In this document: positions 34,312-44,370 of the stretch, piece by piece | Layout of the letters: every line of letters starts with the position of its first letter | Position numbering within the stretch: the stretch's first letter is position 1 | DNA from: DATKWD01 sp963704815 | Lineage (GTDB): Bacteria; Actinomycetota; Acidimicrobiia; Acidimicrobiales; Salinilacustritrichaceae | Assembly (NCBI GenBank): GCA_963704815.1 | Contig: CAVPHU010000001.1 | Location: forward strand, 682,001-746,000 | Length of the DNA: 64,000 bases | Direction: 5' to 3' | The notes under the pieces: model-generated | The model's database searches: none | What the model was told of the DNA's origin: nothing | What the model saw: the letters and a program-made list of their open reading frames with translations, nothing else | Translations under genes and position numbers: made by a program

Positions 34312-35025
34312 TCAGCGAACCAGGAAGCGGCCGCACTCCTCGCAGTTGACCGGCTCGTCGATCGGGAGATGCTTGATCCGATCGACCTCGACAGCCGGCA
34401 GGGTGAGGTGACACCCGTCGCAGACGCCTCGCACCAGCCGAGCGACGGCCACTCCGCCGAGTTGGGACCGCGCCGTGTCGTAGCGCGACACCAGGTCGGC
34501 CGGAATGCCCTCGACCGAGACGGCTCGCTCGACCCCGATCGCCTCGACATCGGCGTCGATGTCGGCCTCGACCTCGGCGATCCGCGCCTGGAGCGCCTGG
34601 CTGCGTTCGTCGAGCACGGCGCGCTCGGCCGCCAACCGCTCCAGGTCGGCATCGACGGGTTCGGCCTGTTCCATGATCTCCAGGATCTGATCCTCGAGGG
34701 TCGAGATCCGGCGATCGATGGAGGCGATGTCGTCCTGGAGGGCGGAGAGTTCCTTGGGCGCCGTGACCGACCCGTCGTACAGCTTGGCCGTCGCCTGATC
34801 CCGCCGCTCCTTGAGCGAGCCGATCTCGTCCTCGAGACGACGCTGATCGCGGGTGAGACCGTGGCGGATCTCTTCGGCCTCGGCCACCTGCGCATCCACC
34901 GAGGCGTACTCGTCGGGAAGTGAGGCCAGCTCGGCCCGCTCGGGAGTCGAGGCCCTCCGGTGTTCGAGTTGATCGAGCGCGGTGTCGTGGCGCTGGACCT
35001 CGAGGAACTGTTCCCAGGGGTTCAT
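34312..35025 (-). CDS. C4-type zinc ribbon coiled-coil protein
   Basis: 237 residues. Residues 10-180 are a long antiparallel coiled coil (LEHRRASTPERAELASL, LEDEIGSLKERRDQATAKL, LEDQILEIMEQAEPVDADLERL). The C-terminus carries a four-Cys ribbon: CDGCHLTLP and CEECGRFL. This is the CT398/zf-RING_7 family, found across bacteria, possibly a DNA/RNA or chaperone-like adaptor. Its ATG overlaps the PBP stop by one base, so it is coupled to it. Confidence 0.88.
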   Translation of the reverse strand: MNPWEQFLEVQRHDTALDQLEHRRASTPERAELASLPDEYASVDAQVAEAEEIRHGLTRDQRRLEDEIGSLKERRDQATAKLYDGSVTAPKELSALQDDIASIDRRISTLEDQILEIMEQAEPVDADLERLAAERAVLDERSQALQARIAEVEADIDADVEAIGVERAVSVEGIPADLVSRYDTARSQLGGVAVARLVRGVCDGCHLTLPAVEVDRIKHLPIDEPVNCEECGRFLVR

Positions 35026-37145
35026 CAGTCTCCGGAGTCCGGTGGCGGATCGGGCTCGGGCGCCGGGGCCTCTGTGGTGGGAGTCGCTCCGGTTGTCGGC
35101 GTCGTGCGCGAGGTCGAGCGGGTCGAGCCAGACGAGCGGACGACGGGCGGCCGAGACCCCGACTTGTCGATCTCGGGATCGAGCTTCAGGAACTCGCCCC
35201 GGTCGGCCTTCGGTGGCGAGGCGAAGGGGACCGGGGTCCGGTTCTCGTGGTAGCGGCCCATGTAGTCGCCCCAGATGCGGGCCGGCCAGGAGCCACCGGT
35301 CACGGTGATGCCACCGACGCCACGGAGCGCCACCCGGCCCTGGGGCGAGCCCATCCAGACCGCCGTGGCCAGCTCCTTGGTGCCCCCGACGAACCAGGCA
35401 TCGGCGGAGTCCTGGGCCGTCCCGGTCTTGCCGCCGACGTCCCAGCCGGGGATTCGGGCTCGGGTGCCGGTGCCGCTCTGCACGTTCTGCTTGAGGATGT
35501 TCTGTGCGTGCAAGGCCGCATCGAGCGACACGACCTGGATCGGATTGGGCTGGTGCTCGAAGATGACCGAACCGTCGGCCGCGGTGACCGACTCGATCAC
35601 GTAGGCCGGATTGCGGACACCGTCGTTGAAGATCACCGAGTAGGCGGCCGCCATGTCGATCGGCTTGGCCTCGAGCGACCCGAGCGGCGCAGAGAAGATG
35701 GTGGGGTCGAGCGGGGTCGTGATGCCCATCTCACGGGCGAGGTCCATCACGTTGTCGAGGCCCGCCACCTGGCCGAGGCGCACGTACGCACAGTTCGACG
35801 ACTTCAGCGTCTGGCTCGTGAGGGTGCCGACCGAGCCGCGTGAGTTGCCGAAGTTCTCGACCTTGTAGGGCTCGCGGACACCAGGGATGTTGAACGTGCA
35901 GGGCCCGGCGCCGCTCACGGTGTCCGAGGGCGAGTAGCCCTGATCGAGCAACGACAGCAGGACGAACGGCTTGAACGAACTTCCCGGCTGGCGAGAGCCC
36001 TGGGTGGCCAGGTTGTACTTGTACTGCTCGAACCCGGGCCCGCCGAGCATCGCCCGTACGGCGCCGGTCGAGGGCTCGACCGAGGTGATGGCCACCGTGC
36101 CGAACTGCGGAGACCCATCCGGCGCGGCCGGCAGCGGGAAGGTGCCAGGCACGTTGGGGTCCTCGAACGGAGCGATGATCGAGTTGCGGGCCGCCACCGC
36201 CTCGAACTGGGCCTCGAGGTCGACGGTCGACACGACGTCGAGGCCACCACAGAACACCGTGTTGAACCGGTCCGAGTAGGTCTCGCCGAGCCGCGTGTCG
36301 TTGAGCAGCTCCTGCTTGACCTCCTCGAGGAAGTAGTCGTCGGGCGGGGTGATCACTTCGGTGGGTTGGTCGGGGACCGGCCGTGTCTGGAAGTACAGCA
36401 AGTCGGGCTCGGAGATCTTCCCCAGCTCGAGCATCTGCCGCAGCGCGATGTCGCGACGCTCGGTGGCGACCTCGGGATACTGGAACGGGTTGTAGTCCCG
36501 CGGGTTGCGGATCACGGCGGCGAGGAGGGCACCGTGTCCGGCATCCATCTCGGCCACGTCGATGCCGAAGAAGTACTCGGCCGCGGCCTGGACGCCGTAG
36601 GTGCCGCTGCCGAAGTACACGGTGTTGAGGTAGCGCTCGAGGATCTCGTCCTTGCTCATCTGCTCTTCGAGCCGAGTTGCGAGGAACGCCTCACGCGTCT
36701 TGCGGTCGAGGTCCTGCTTGTCGCCGACCAGATTGAGCTTCACCAGCTGCTGGGTGATGGTCGAGCCACCCTGGCTGACCTCTCCCTCGTCGACGTTCTC
36801 GAGCAGAGCCCGCAGCGTCGCCCGGAGGTTGATGCCGTTGTGGCTGTAGAAGTCCTGGTCCTCGACGGCGAGGATCGCGTCGACCACCGACTGCGGGACC
36901 TCGTCGAGCGTGACCGGTTCGCGGTTCTCCTCGCCGTGCAACGTCGCCAGCAGCGTGCCGTTCGCTGAACGGATGTAGCTGCGCTGGCACAACGAGTCGA
37001 GGGTGATGTCGGTGGCCTCGGAGTTGCTGGCCGTGAAGACCTCGGTCGCCTGCGGTGCGAGGGCGACGATGGTGCCCGCAGTCAGGGCGACCGCAGTGGC
37101 GAGGATGAGGAGCATCCTGAACGGGAGACTGATGAACCGAGGCAC
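35025..37145 (-). CDS. class A penicillin-binding protein
   Basis: 706 residues from GTG 37145. One N-terminal signal anchor (MLLILATAVALTAGTIVALA). Transglycosylase (GT51): AVEDQDFYSHNGIN with the catalytic Glu, GGSTITQQLVKLN and LERYLNTVYFGSGTYGVQAAA. Transpeptidase: GSSFKPF (SxxK), SSNC (SxN) and GGKTGTAQ (KTG). Acts at the outer face of the membrane in peptidoglycan synthesis. The C-terminal tail is Thr/Pro-rich and low-complexity (TTPTTGATPTTEAPAPEPD). AGCGTA on the plus strand 9 bp before the GTG is a -10 for a leaderless mRNA. Confidence 0.93.
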   Translation of the reverse strand: MPRFISLPFRMLLILATAVALTAGTIVALAPQATEVFTASNSEATDITLDSLCQRSYIRSANGTLLATLHGEENREPVTLDEVPQSVVDAILAVEDQDFYSHNGINLRATLRALLENVDEGEVSQGGSTITQQLVKLNLVGDKQDLDRKTREAFLATRLEEQMSKDEILERYLNTVYFGSGTYGVQAAAEYFFGIDVAEMDAGHGALLAAVIRNPRDYNPFQYPEVATERRDIALRQMLELGKISEPDLLYFQTRPVPDQPTEVITPPDDYFLEEVKQELLNDTRLGETYSDRFNTVFCGGLDVVSTVDLEAQFEAVAARNSIIAPFEDPNVPGTFPLPAAPDGSPQFGTVAITSVEPSTGAVRAMLGGPGFEQYKYNLATQGSRQPGSSFKPFVLLSLLDQGYSPSDTVSGAGPCTFNIPGVREPYKVENFGNSRGSVGTLTSQTLKSSNCAYVRLGQVAGLDNVMDLAREMGITTPLDPTIFSAPLGSLEAKPIDMAAAYSVIFNDGVRNPAYVIESVTAADGSVIFEHQPNPIQVVSLDAALHAQNILKQNVQSGTGTRARIPGWDVGGKTGTAQDSADAWFVGGTKELATAVWMGSPQGRVALRGVGGITVTGGSWPARIWGDYMGRYHENRTPVPFASPPKADRGEFLKLDPEIDKSGSRPPVVRSSGSTRSTSRTTPTTGATPTTEAPAPEPDPPPDSGD

Positions 37146-37234
37146 GGATCGATCAGCGTACCGGCAGTCCGGAGCCATCCCCAGTCGCCCCGGTCGCCTA
37201 GGTTCGGGCGTTTCCGACCTCACGAGGAGATCTG

Positions 37235-38173
37235 GTGGCTCACGATCGCAAGTTCCGGTTCGGTGTCCAGTGCGCAACCGCCCAGAGCGGCACGGATTGG
37301 GCCGAGGTCGCACGAAAGGCCGAGGACCTCGGGTTCTCGAGCCTGTTCCTACCCGACCACTTCGGCGACCAGCTCGCGCCCGTGCCCGCCATGATGGCCG
37401 CCGCCGACGCCACCACCGACCTCCGAGTGGGCGCCCTGGTGTTCGACAACGACTACAAGCACCCGGTCGTGCTGGCGAAGGAGATGGCCACCATCGACGT
37501 CCTCTCGGGAGGGCGGGTCGAGTTCGGGCTCGGTGCCGGCTGGATGAACACCGACTACGAGCAGTCGGGCATCCCACACGACCGCGCCGGAGTCCGTATC
37601 GACCGCATGGCCGAGGGCATCGCGGTCTTCAAGGGACTCTTCGCCGACGGAGCCTTCGACTTCGACGGTGAGCACTACACGATCGCCGGTCTCGACGCGC
37701 TCCCCAAGCCGGTCCAGAAACCCCACCCGCCTCTCCTCATCGGCGGCGGCGGCAAGCGGGTCCTGTCGATCGCTGCACGCGAGGCCGACATCGTCGGCAT
37801 CAACCCCGCCATCCGCTCGGGCAACGTCGACGGCGACGCGGCCCGAAACGGAGCAGCCGCCCAGACCGACCAGAAGTCCCAGTGGGTCAAGACCGCCGCC
37901 GGCGACCGCTACGCCGACCTCGAGCTGAACATGCTGGTGTTCGCGGTGATCGTCAACGACCAGCGCGAGGAGACCGCGGCCAACATGGCACCGCTGTTCG
38001 GCATCGAGCCCGAGGACGCGATCGAGTACCCGCACGCCTGGTTCGGGAGCGTCGACCAGATCTGCGACGACCTCCTCGCCGGCCGCGATCGCTGGGACGT
38101 CTCGTACCTGTGCGTCCAGGCCGACGCCATGGACGCCGTCGCTCCCATCATCGCCAAACTCGCAGGGACGTGA
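37235..38173 (+). CDS. LLM-class F420-dependent oxidoreductase
   Basis: 312 residues from GTG 37235 with SD (AGGAG). Luciferase-like monooxygenase fold: FRFGVQCATAQSGTDWAEVARKAEDLGF, LFLPDHFGD, LGAGWMNTDYEQSGIPHDRAGVRIDR and PPLLIGGGGKRVLSIAAREADIVGINP. The pattern fits the TIGR03621-type F420-dependent family common in actinobacteria. Reaction unknown. The stop overlaps the start of the ABC exporter gene by 4 bp, tying a redox enzyme to an exporter pair. Confidence 0.88.
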   Translation: MAHDRKFRFGVQCATAQSGTDWAEVARKAEDLGFSSLFLPDHFGDQLAPVPAMMAAADATTDLRVGALVFDNDYKHPVVLAKEMATIDVLSGGRVEFGLGAGWMNTDYEQSGIPHDRAGVRIDRMAEGIAVFKGLFADGAFDFDGEHYTIAGLDALPKPVQKPHPPLLIGGGGKRVLSIAAREADIVGINPAIRSGNVDGDAARNGAAAQTDQKSQWVKTAAGDRYADLELNMLVFAVIVNDQREETAANMAPLFGIEPEDAIEYPHAWFGSVDQICDDLLAGRDRWDVSYLCVQADAMDAVAPIIAKLAGT

Positions 38174-39940
38174 CCCGCCGGACCGTCCTCCAACGCGGCG
38201 TTGCGCTGCTCTGGCTGTCGGTCCGCACCCACCCGCGCCCGTTCGTCATCTCGATCCTCGGAGCGACGATCTTCTCGATCGCTGCGGTCGGCGGAACGAT
38301 CGTGCTCGGTCGAGTCACCGACGACGTCCTGATTCCGGCCTTCGACACCGGGGTCGAGGGTCGGACCTTGGCCATCGCCGCCGCGGCGATCCTGGTGGCC
38401 GCGTTGTTGCGCTCGCTCGGGGTCGTGCTCCGCCGTTATTGGGGGGCGATGACGACCCGGCAGATGCAGGTGACCTGGTTCGACGCGCTCGCCGATCGCT
38501 ACGTGGCCGAACCGCTGCGGTTCTTTCTCGACCGCCCAGCGGGTCGACTCCTCGCCCATGCCGACGCCGATGCCGAGCGTGCGGCCTTCGCCTTGCAGCC
38601 CCTCCCGTTCTCGCTCGGCGTGATCGTGATCATCGTCTTCGCCACGATCAACCTTGCGCTGGTCGACCCCTACCTCACCGTGCTCGCCGTCGCCCTGTTC
38701 CCGACCCTCACCCTCATGAATCGTGCATACACCCGACGGGTCGAGGCGCCGGCCGCCGCAGCCCAGGCCGCGGTCGGAGCCGTGTCGTCGGTCGCCCACG
38801 AGTCGTTCGAGGGAGCGGTCGTCGTCAAGACGCTCGGGCTCCAGGACTCCGAGCAGGAACGCATCGAAGCCGAGGCCGACGTCCTGCGGACCGAACGACT
38901 CCGTGTCGGCCGGCTTCGGGCCGCCTTCGAGCCGGCCATCGACGCACTCCCGACACTGGGCACCCTCGCCGTGCTGGCCATCGGCGCCTGGCAGGTGTCC
39001 GAAGGAGCCATCACCACGGGTGAGGTGGTGCAGGCGATGGCCCTGTTCGGCATCCTCGCGTTCCCGATCGCGCGTGGTCGGCTTCCTCCTCGAGGAGCTT
39101 CCCCGATCGGTGGTGGCCTACGACCGGCTCCAGGAGGTGCTCGACGACCCGACCTCCGATGCGGCGATCAACGCAGCGGCAGCGACTCCCGCGCCGTCAT
39201 CGGTTCTGGCCGACGCTCCGGTGTCGCTGAAGGTCGAGGACCTCCGGTTCGGGTTCGGAGGAGAAGAGGTGCTCCGTGGGGTCGACTTCGAGGTCGCGCC
39301 CGGAGAGATCGTGGCCCTCGTCGGGTCGACCGGCGCCGGCAAGACCACCCTCTGCAATCTCGTGGCCCGGCTCGTCGCTCCGACGGGCGGATCGATCCTC
39401 CTGAGCGGTGTCCCGCTCGAGGAAGTCGACGCAGCGCAGCTTCGCGACCGGGTGGCGATCGTGTTCCAGGAGAGCTTCCTGTTCGCCGACACCATTCGTG
39501 AGAACGTGACCATGGGCCGGCTCGTCGCACCCGACCGCCTTGCCACCGCCCTCGAGGTCGCCCAGGCGAGGTCCGTCGTCGAGGGGCTCGATGCCGGACT
39601 CGAACAGATCGTCGGCGAACGCGGGGTCACGCTGTCCGGCGGTCAGCGCCAACGCATCGCGCTGGCTCGTGCCCTGGTGCGAGAACCGCGGGTCCTGCTG
39701 CTCGACGACGCGACATCGGCCATCGATCCCACGGTCGAGGCCCGCATCCTGCAGGGCCTCGGTTCCGAGCTGGCTGCCACCACCCTGATCGTGGCCCATC
39801 GTCTCGCCACCATCCGGCTCGCCGACCGCGTGCTCTACCTGGACGCCGGGCGGGTCGCTGCGGCCGGCACCCACGACGAACTCCTCGCCAATCCGGGCTA
39901 CGAGGCACTGGTCCGCGCCTACGAGGAGGGAACGGCGTGA
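38170..39940 (+). CDS. ABC exporter half-transporter A, degenerate NBD, frame broken by one base
   Basis: About 589 residues if the extra G at 39070 is dropped (FPI then RVVGFLLEELPRSVVAY). Six-helix exporter TMD (residues 1-320), then an NBD: Walker A GSTGAGKTTL, signature LSGGQRQRIALARAL, Walker B VLLLDDATSAIDP and H-loop VAHRL. The residue after Walker B is D, not the catalytic E, typical for the degenerate site of heterodimeric exporters (as in TM287/288 or Rv1272c/Rv1273c-type). Needs the partner downstream, coupled by a 4-bp overlap. Confidence 0.88.
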
Positions 39941-41763
39941 CCGAGCGCGACCCGCTCCACGATCCCGAGCTCCACCCCGAGGCGGGAGAGCACGCCACCG
40001 AACGAGCCGTCGGTGCGATCGCCCTGCTCCGACGAGGCCTCGCCGCCACCCCGGAGCTCAAGACCGGACTGGTGTTCACGGTGCTGATGGCCATCGCGAC
40101 CGCTGGCGGGAAGCTCGCGATCCCCGTGGTGATCCAAGTCATCCTCGACCAGGGGCTGCTCGGCGACCAGGGCTTCCGGCCCGGATTCGTGGCCGCCACC
40201 TGTGGCGCCACCGCCATCGTGGTCGTGGTGCTCTTCCTCATCAGTCGTGCGACCTACCTCCGGCTGATCCGCGCCGCCGAGAACGCGCTGTTCGGACTGC
40301 GGACCCGGACCTTCGCTCACATCCACCGGCTCTCGATGGCCGAACACACCGAGAACCGCCGCGGCGAGTTGGTGGCGAGGGTCACGAGCGACATCGAGAC
40401 GTTGGCGCAGTTCACGCAGTGGGGCGCGGTCTCCTGGATCGTCAACAGTGCGCTCATCTTCGGAACCGTCGGGGTGATGCTGCTGTACAGCTCGCAGCTG
40501 ACGCTGCTCGTCCTCGTGGTGTTCGTCCCGCTCGTCCCCATCCTCCGCTACCTCCAGATCCGCCAGTTGGCTGCGTACGACTTGGTGCGAACGACCGTCG
40601 GGACCACCATGTCCGAGGTGTCCGAGGCGGTCACCGGCGCAGCGGTGGTGCGCGCGTACGGCGCCCAGGCCCGGGCCCGGGCCCGCCTGGCTGCATCGAT
40701 CGATGCTCAGTACGGGGCCTACATGAAGGCCGCTCGGTTTTTCGCCGTGATGTTCCCCCTCGGCGACCTGTTCGGCTCGGTCGCCCTGGCGGGGGTGGTG
40801 GTGGTCGGCGCCACGTTCGGACCCGGCTGGGGTCTCGAAGCCGGCGAGCTGATTGCGTTCGCCTTTCTCGTCAACCTGTTGCTCGCGCCGGTCGGCGAAC
40901 TGAGCGAGATCCTCGACCAGACACAGACGGCGATCGCGGGCTGGCGCAAGGTGCTCGACGTCACCGACATCCCGATCGACGTCGTGGATCCCGTGCCGGG
41001 ACTCGCCCTGCCTGCGGGGCCCCTCGGGATCCATGCCGCCGGAATCGGGTTTCGCTACCGGACCGGAGGCCCGGTGCTCGCCGACGTCGAGCTGACCATC
41101 CCGGCGGGAACGTCGGTGGCGGTCGTCGGAGAAACCGGCTCGGGCAAGACCACCTTCGCGAAGCTCCTCTGCCGGCTCCACGATCCGACGAGCGGCTCGA
41201 TCCGGATCGGAGGCGTCGACCTCGCCGACGTGAGCGCCGACGCTCGACACGCCGGCATCCGGATGGTCCCGCAGGACGGGTTCCTGTTCAACACCTCGAT
41301 CCGCGAGAACGTCCGCTTCGGCCGGTCCGGCGCCATCGACGCCGACATCGACGCCGCGTTCGACGAACTCGGGCTCCGCCGGTGGCTCGATCGTCTCCCC
41401 GAGGGCATCGAGACCCACGTGGGCGAGCGAGGCGGGTCGTTGTCGGTCGGCGAGCGTCAGCTCGTGGCCCTCGCCCGCGCCCAGCTCGGGAACCCCGGCC
41501 TCCTGATCCTCGACGAGGCGACCTCGGCCGTCGACCCCGAGACCGAACAGGAGCTGGCAGCCGCCCTCGAACGGCTGTCGACGGGGCGGACCGTGGTGAG
41601 CGTCGCCCACCGGCTGTCCACCGCCGAGGCCGCCGATCTGGTGCTGGTCTTCGACGCCGGCCGCCTGGTCGAGCAGGGCTCGCACGTCGAGCTGGTCGAG
41701 GCCGGCGGGGTCTACGCCGGCCTCCACCGCTCCTGGCTCGGCGCCACGCGCTCCGCTGCCTGA
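39937..41763 (+). CDS. ABC exporter half-transporter B
   Basis: 608 residues. TMD with six helices (residues about 30-330; TLRTRTFAHIHRLSMAEH is coupling-helix sequence), NBD with Walker A GETGSGKTTFAKLL, Q-loop VPQDGFLFNTS, Walker B LLILDEATSAVD with the catalytic Glu, and H-loop VAHRL. The signature is LSVGERQ rather than LSGGQ. Together with partner A (canonical signature, D for E) this gives one consensus and one degenerate ATP site, the expected pattern for a heterodimer. Substrate unknown. Confidence 0.92.
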   Translation: MTERDPLHDPELHPEAGEHATERAVGAIALLRRGLAATPELKTGLVFTVLMAIATAGGKLAIPVVIQVILDQGLLGDQGFRPGFVAATCGATAIVVVVLFLISRATYLRLIRAAENALFGLRTRTFAHIHRLSMAEHTENRRGELVARVTSDIETLAQFTQWGAVSWIVNSALIFGTVGVMLLYSSQLTLLVLVVFVPLVPILRYLQIRQLAAYDLVRTTVGTTMSEVSEAVTGAAVVRAYGAQARARARLAASIDAQYGAYMKAARFFAVMFPLGDLFGSVALAGVVVVGATFGPGWGLEAGELIAFAFLVNLLLAPVGELSEILDQTQTAIAGWRKVLDVTDIPIDVVDPVPGLALPAGPLGIHAAGIGFRYRTGGPVLADVELTIPAGTSVAVVGETGSGKTTFAKLLCRLHDPTSGSIRIGGVDLADVSADARHAGIRMVPQDGFLFNTSIRENVRFGRSGAIDADIDAAFDELGLRRWLDRLPEGIETHVGERGGSLSVGERQLVALARAQLGNPGLLILDEATSAVDPETEQELAAALERLSTGRTVVSVAHRLSTAEAADLVLVFDAGRLVEQGSHVELVEAGGVYAGLHRSWLGATRSAA

Positions 41764-41777
41764 CCTACCGTGGTGCC

Positions 41778-43457
41778 GTGAACGACGTCGCAGGGTTCGA
41801 TGGCTGGGGTGCATCGATGGTGAACCTCGACGAGCTCGAGGTGTGGTGGGACCTCACCGAGCACCAGCGCCGTATCGAGCCGGCCCACCTCCGTGAGTTG
41901 TTCGAAGCCGACTCAGGGCGCGGCGAGCGCCTCAGCGTGCAGGCCGGTGACCTCCACGTCGACTACTCCAAGCATCGGGTCACCGACGAGACCCTCCACC
42001 TCCTGGTCACCCTGGCCGAAGATGTGGGGCTCGCCGATCGCATCCGTCGTATGTTCGGTGGGAGTCGCCTCAACACGACCGAAGACCGAGCGGTGCTGCA
42101 CACGGCGCTGCGTCGGCCGTCTGCCGACCGCGTCGAGGTCGACGGCGTCGACGTGGTGGCCGACGTGCACGACGTCCTCGAACGGATGCGGACCTTCGTC
42201 CGGCAGATCCGCGCGGGTGAGCGAACGGGTCACACCGGAGCGAAGCTCACCACCTTCGTGAACCTCGGCATCGGCGGCTCGGACCTCGGGCCGGCCATGG
42301 TCACCGAGGCGCTTCGCCACCTGGTCCCCGCCGAGGTCACCTCGAAGTTCGTGTCGAACGTGGATGGCGACGACCTGGCACACGCCCTCGAGGGTCTCGA
42401 CCCGGCCGAGACCCTCTTCGTCGTCTGCTCCAAGAGCTTCTCCACCATCGAGACGATCACCAACGCCGAAGCGGCTCGACAGTGGGTCACCGACGCACTC
42501 GGCGACGCTGCGGTGGGTTCACACTTCGTCGCGGTGTCCACCAATGCCGAAGCGGTGACCCGGTTCGGGATCGACGCCGACGACATGTTCGGATTCTGGG
42601 ACTGGGTGGGCGGGCGGTACAGCGTCGACAGCGCCGTCGGCCTCTCGGTGATGCTCGCCATCGGAACCGATGCCTTCGACGAGTTCCTCGGTGGTTTCCA
42701 CGTCATGGACGAGCACTTCCGGACCGCCGACCTGAACCGCAACGCCCCGGTGATCATGGCGCTCCTCGGCGTCTGGTACCGGAACTTCTTCGAGCTGGCC
42801 ACCCTCGCCGTCCTGCCGTACCGAGACTCGCTGAGCCGTTTCGCGGCCTACCTCCAACAGCTCGACATGGAGAGCAACGGCAAGTCGGTCCGGCTCGACG
42901 GGTCACCGGTGCTGGCCGACACGGGTCCGATCGTGTGGGGCGAGCCGGGCACCAACGGGCAACACGCGTTCTACCAGCTGCTCCACCAGGGCACGACCGT
43001 GGTGCCCTGTGACTTCATCGGGTTCGCACAACCGTCGATGGGTGATGCCGGACAGCACGATCTGCTGATGGCCAACCTGTTCGCCCAGTCCGAGGCCCTG
43101 GCCTTCGGTCGGACCGCGCACGAGGTGAGCGAAGCGGGCGTCGAGCCCGCGCTCGTGGCCCACCGCACGTTCTCGGGCAACCGGCCGAGCACCACGATCC
43201 TCGCCGAGCAGCTGACTCCCTCGGTGCTGGGCCAGCTCATCGCGCTCTACGAACACAAGGTCTTCGTCCAGGGAACGATCTGGGGGATCAACAGCTTCGA
43301 TCAGTGGGGCGTCGAGTTGGGCAAGGAGCTGGCGACGACCATCGCGCAGGAGCTCGCCGCCGACGGCGACCCCGCGGTCGATGGCGCGGGTGTCGACCTC
43401 CACGACAGCAGCACGAACTCGCTGATCAGCTGGTACCGGAGTCGTCGCGGGCGATGA
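41778..43457 (+). CDS. pgi: glucose-6-phosphate isomerase
   Basis: 559 residues from GTG 41778 (TACCGT -10 six bases upstream; an ATG at 41818 is an alternative). NLGIGGSDLGPAM, SNVDGDD, CSKSFSTIETITN, FGFWDWVGGRYSVDSAVGLS, GEPGTNGQHAFYQLLHQG (catalytic E/H region) and YEHKVFVQGTIWGINSFDQW are full PGI signatures. Interconverts glucose-6-phosphate and fructose-6-phosphate in glycolysis. Its 3' end overlaps the convergent hydrolase gene by 32 bp. Confidence 0.95.
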   Translation: MNDVAGFDGWGASMVNLDELEVWWDLTEHQRRIEPAHLRELFEADSGRGERLSVQAGDLHVDYSKHRVTDETLHLLVTLAEDVGLADRIRRMFGGSRLNTTEDRAVLHTALRRPSADRVEVDGVDVVADVHDVLERMRTFVRQIRAGERTGHTGAKLTTFVNLGIGGSDLGPAMVTEALRHLVPAEVTSKFVSNVDGDDLAHALEGLDPAETLFVVCSKSFSTIETITNAEAARQWVTDALGDAAVGSHFVAVSTNAEAVTRFGIDADDMFGFWDWVGGRYSVDSAVGLSVMLAIGTDAFDEFLGGFHVMDEHFRTADLNRNAPVIMALLGVWYRNFFELATLAVLPYRDSLSRFAAYLQQLDMESNGKSVRLDGSPVLADTGPIVWGEPGTNGQHAFYQLLHQGTTVVPCDFIGFAQPSMGDAGQHDLLMANLFAQSEALAFGRTAHEVSEAGVEPALVAHRTFSGNRPSTTILAEQLTPSVLGQLIALYEHKVFVQGTIWGINSFDQWGVELGKELATTIAQELAADGDPAVDGAGVDLHDSSTNSLISWYRSRRGR

Positions 43458-44250
43458 TCCGACCGAGGAACTCGATCAGGACCTGATCGAACAGATCGGG
43501 GTTCTCGAGGGCCGGGAGGTGGCCGGCGTCGGGGATCTCGACCAACTCGGCATCGGTGACCAACGACTGGATCAGGTGGGCCTCCACCAGCGGGGTCACC
43601 CGATCACGCTCACCGACGATGACGAGGGTCGGAACGTCGAGCGCCTTGAGGGTGCCGAGGGAATCGGAACGGTTCTTCATCGCCTCGAGCGCGGCGATCC
43701 ACCCAGCGGGGTGGTTGGCCACCATCAGCTGCCGGACGTAGTCGACCAGTTCGGGCCGCGCCAGCGAGGCCGGCGAGAGCAGCCGCTCGGACAACGGCTT
43801 GGCCAGGTTCTCGAGCGGATCGCCGGCACGAATCTGCTCCTGCTCGTCGGTGCGGCGCTGCCACACCTCGGAGTCGTCGGAGGTGGGACGGGTGTCGGCC
43901 AGCACCACCGACCCCGCCAGGTCGGCATGGCTGCGCAAGAACTCCATGGCCAGATATCCGCCCATCGACAGCCCGACGACGTGGACCCGGGACAGATCGA
44001 GCTCGATGACGAGCCGCGCCAGGAGGTCGGCCCACCCGGTGAGCGAGGCCGCTGCGGGGTCGGCCATGGGCGGCGACTCGCCGAACCCGGGCAGGTCGGG
44101 GGCGATCACGCGGTAGGTCGGCTCGAGCGCCTCGACCTGGTAGCTCCACATGGCGGAGCTGAACGGGAAGGCATGGAGCAACAGCACCGCCTCGCCGGAT
44201 CCCCGATCGATCACGTTGAGTTGGGTTCCGTCGAGGTCGATGAGCGCCAT
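43426..44250 (-). CDS. alpha/beta hydrolase
   Basis: 274 residues from ATG 44250. LLLHAFPFSSAMWSYQV (oxyanion loop), VVGLSMGGYLAMEFL (nucleophile elbow GLSMGG), GERDRVTPL (acid) and IPDAGHLPALENP (catalytic His) form a complete triad. Close in style to 3-oxoadipate enol-lactonase / esterase-like hydrolases, but the substrate is not predictable. Convergent with pgi. Confidence 0.9.
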   Translation of the reverse strand: MALIDLDGTQLNVIDRGSGEAVLLLHAFPFSSAMWSYQVEALEPTYRVIAPDLPGFGESPPMADPAAASLTGWADLLARLVIELDLSRVHVVGLSMGGYLAMEFLRSHADLAGSVVLADTRPTSDDSEVWQRRTDEQEQIRAGDPLENLAKPLSERLLSPASLARPELVDYVRQLMVANHPAGWIAALEAMKNRSDSLGTLKALDVPTLVIVGERDRVTPLVEAHLIQSLVTDAELVEIPDAGHLPALENPDLFDQVLIEFLGRIIARDDSGTS

Positions 44251-44370
44251 GTCCCTTCGTCCTATCCGATCGCGACCGGCATCCGCACACCGAGAGACGA
44301 AGTTGTTCGGCGATCTCCACGCACACGTCCGTTCCGCAGCCGCCGGGGCCGTCACCCACGTGCGGACGTC

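Noticed and set aside
39060..39080. Programmed ribosomal frameshift in the ABC subunit
   Set aside because: No slippery heptamer or downstream pseudoknot is apparent, and unrelated genes show the same one-base error.
39919..41814. 631-codon minus-strand frame opposite ABC subunit B
   Set aside because: Shadow of a gene with complete Walker and signature motifs.
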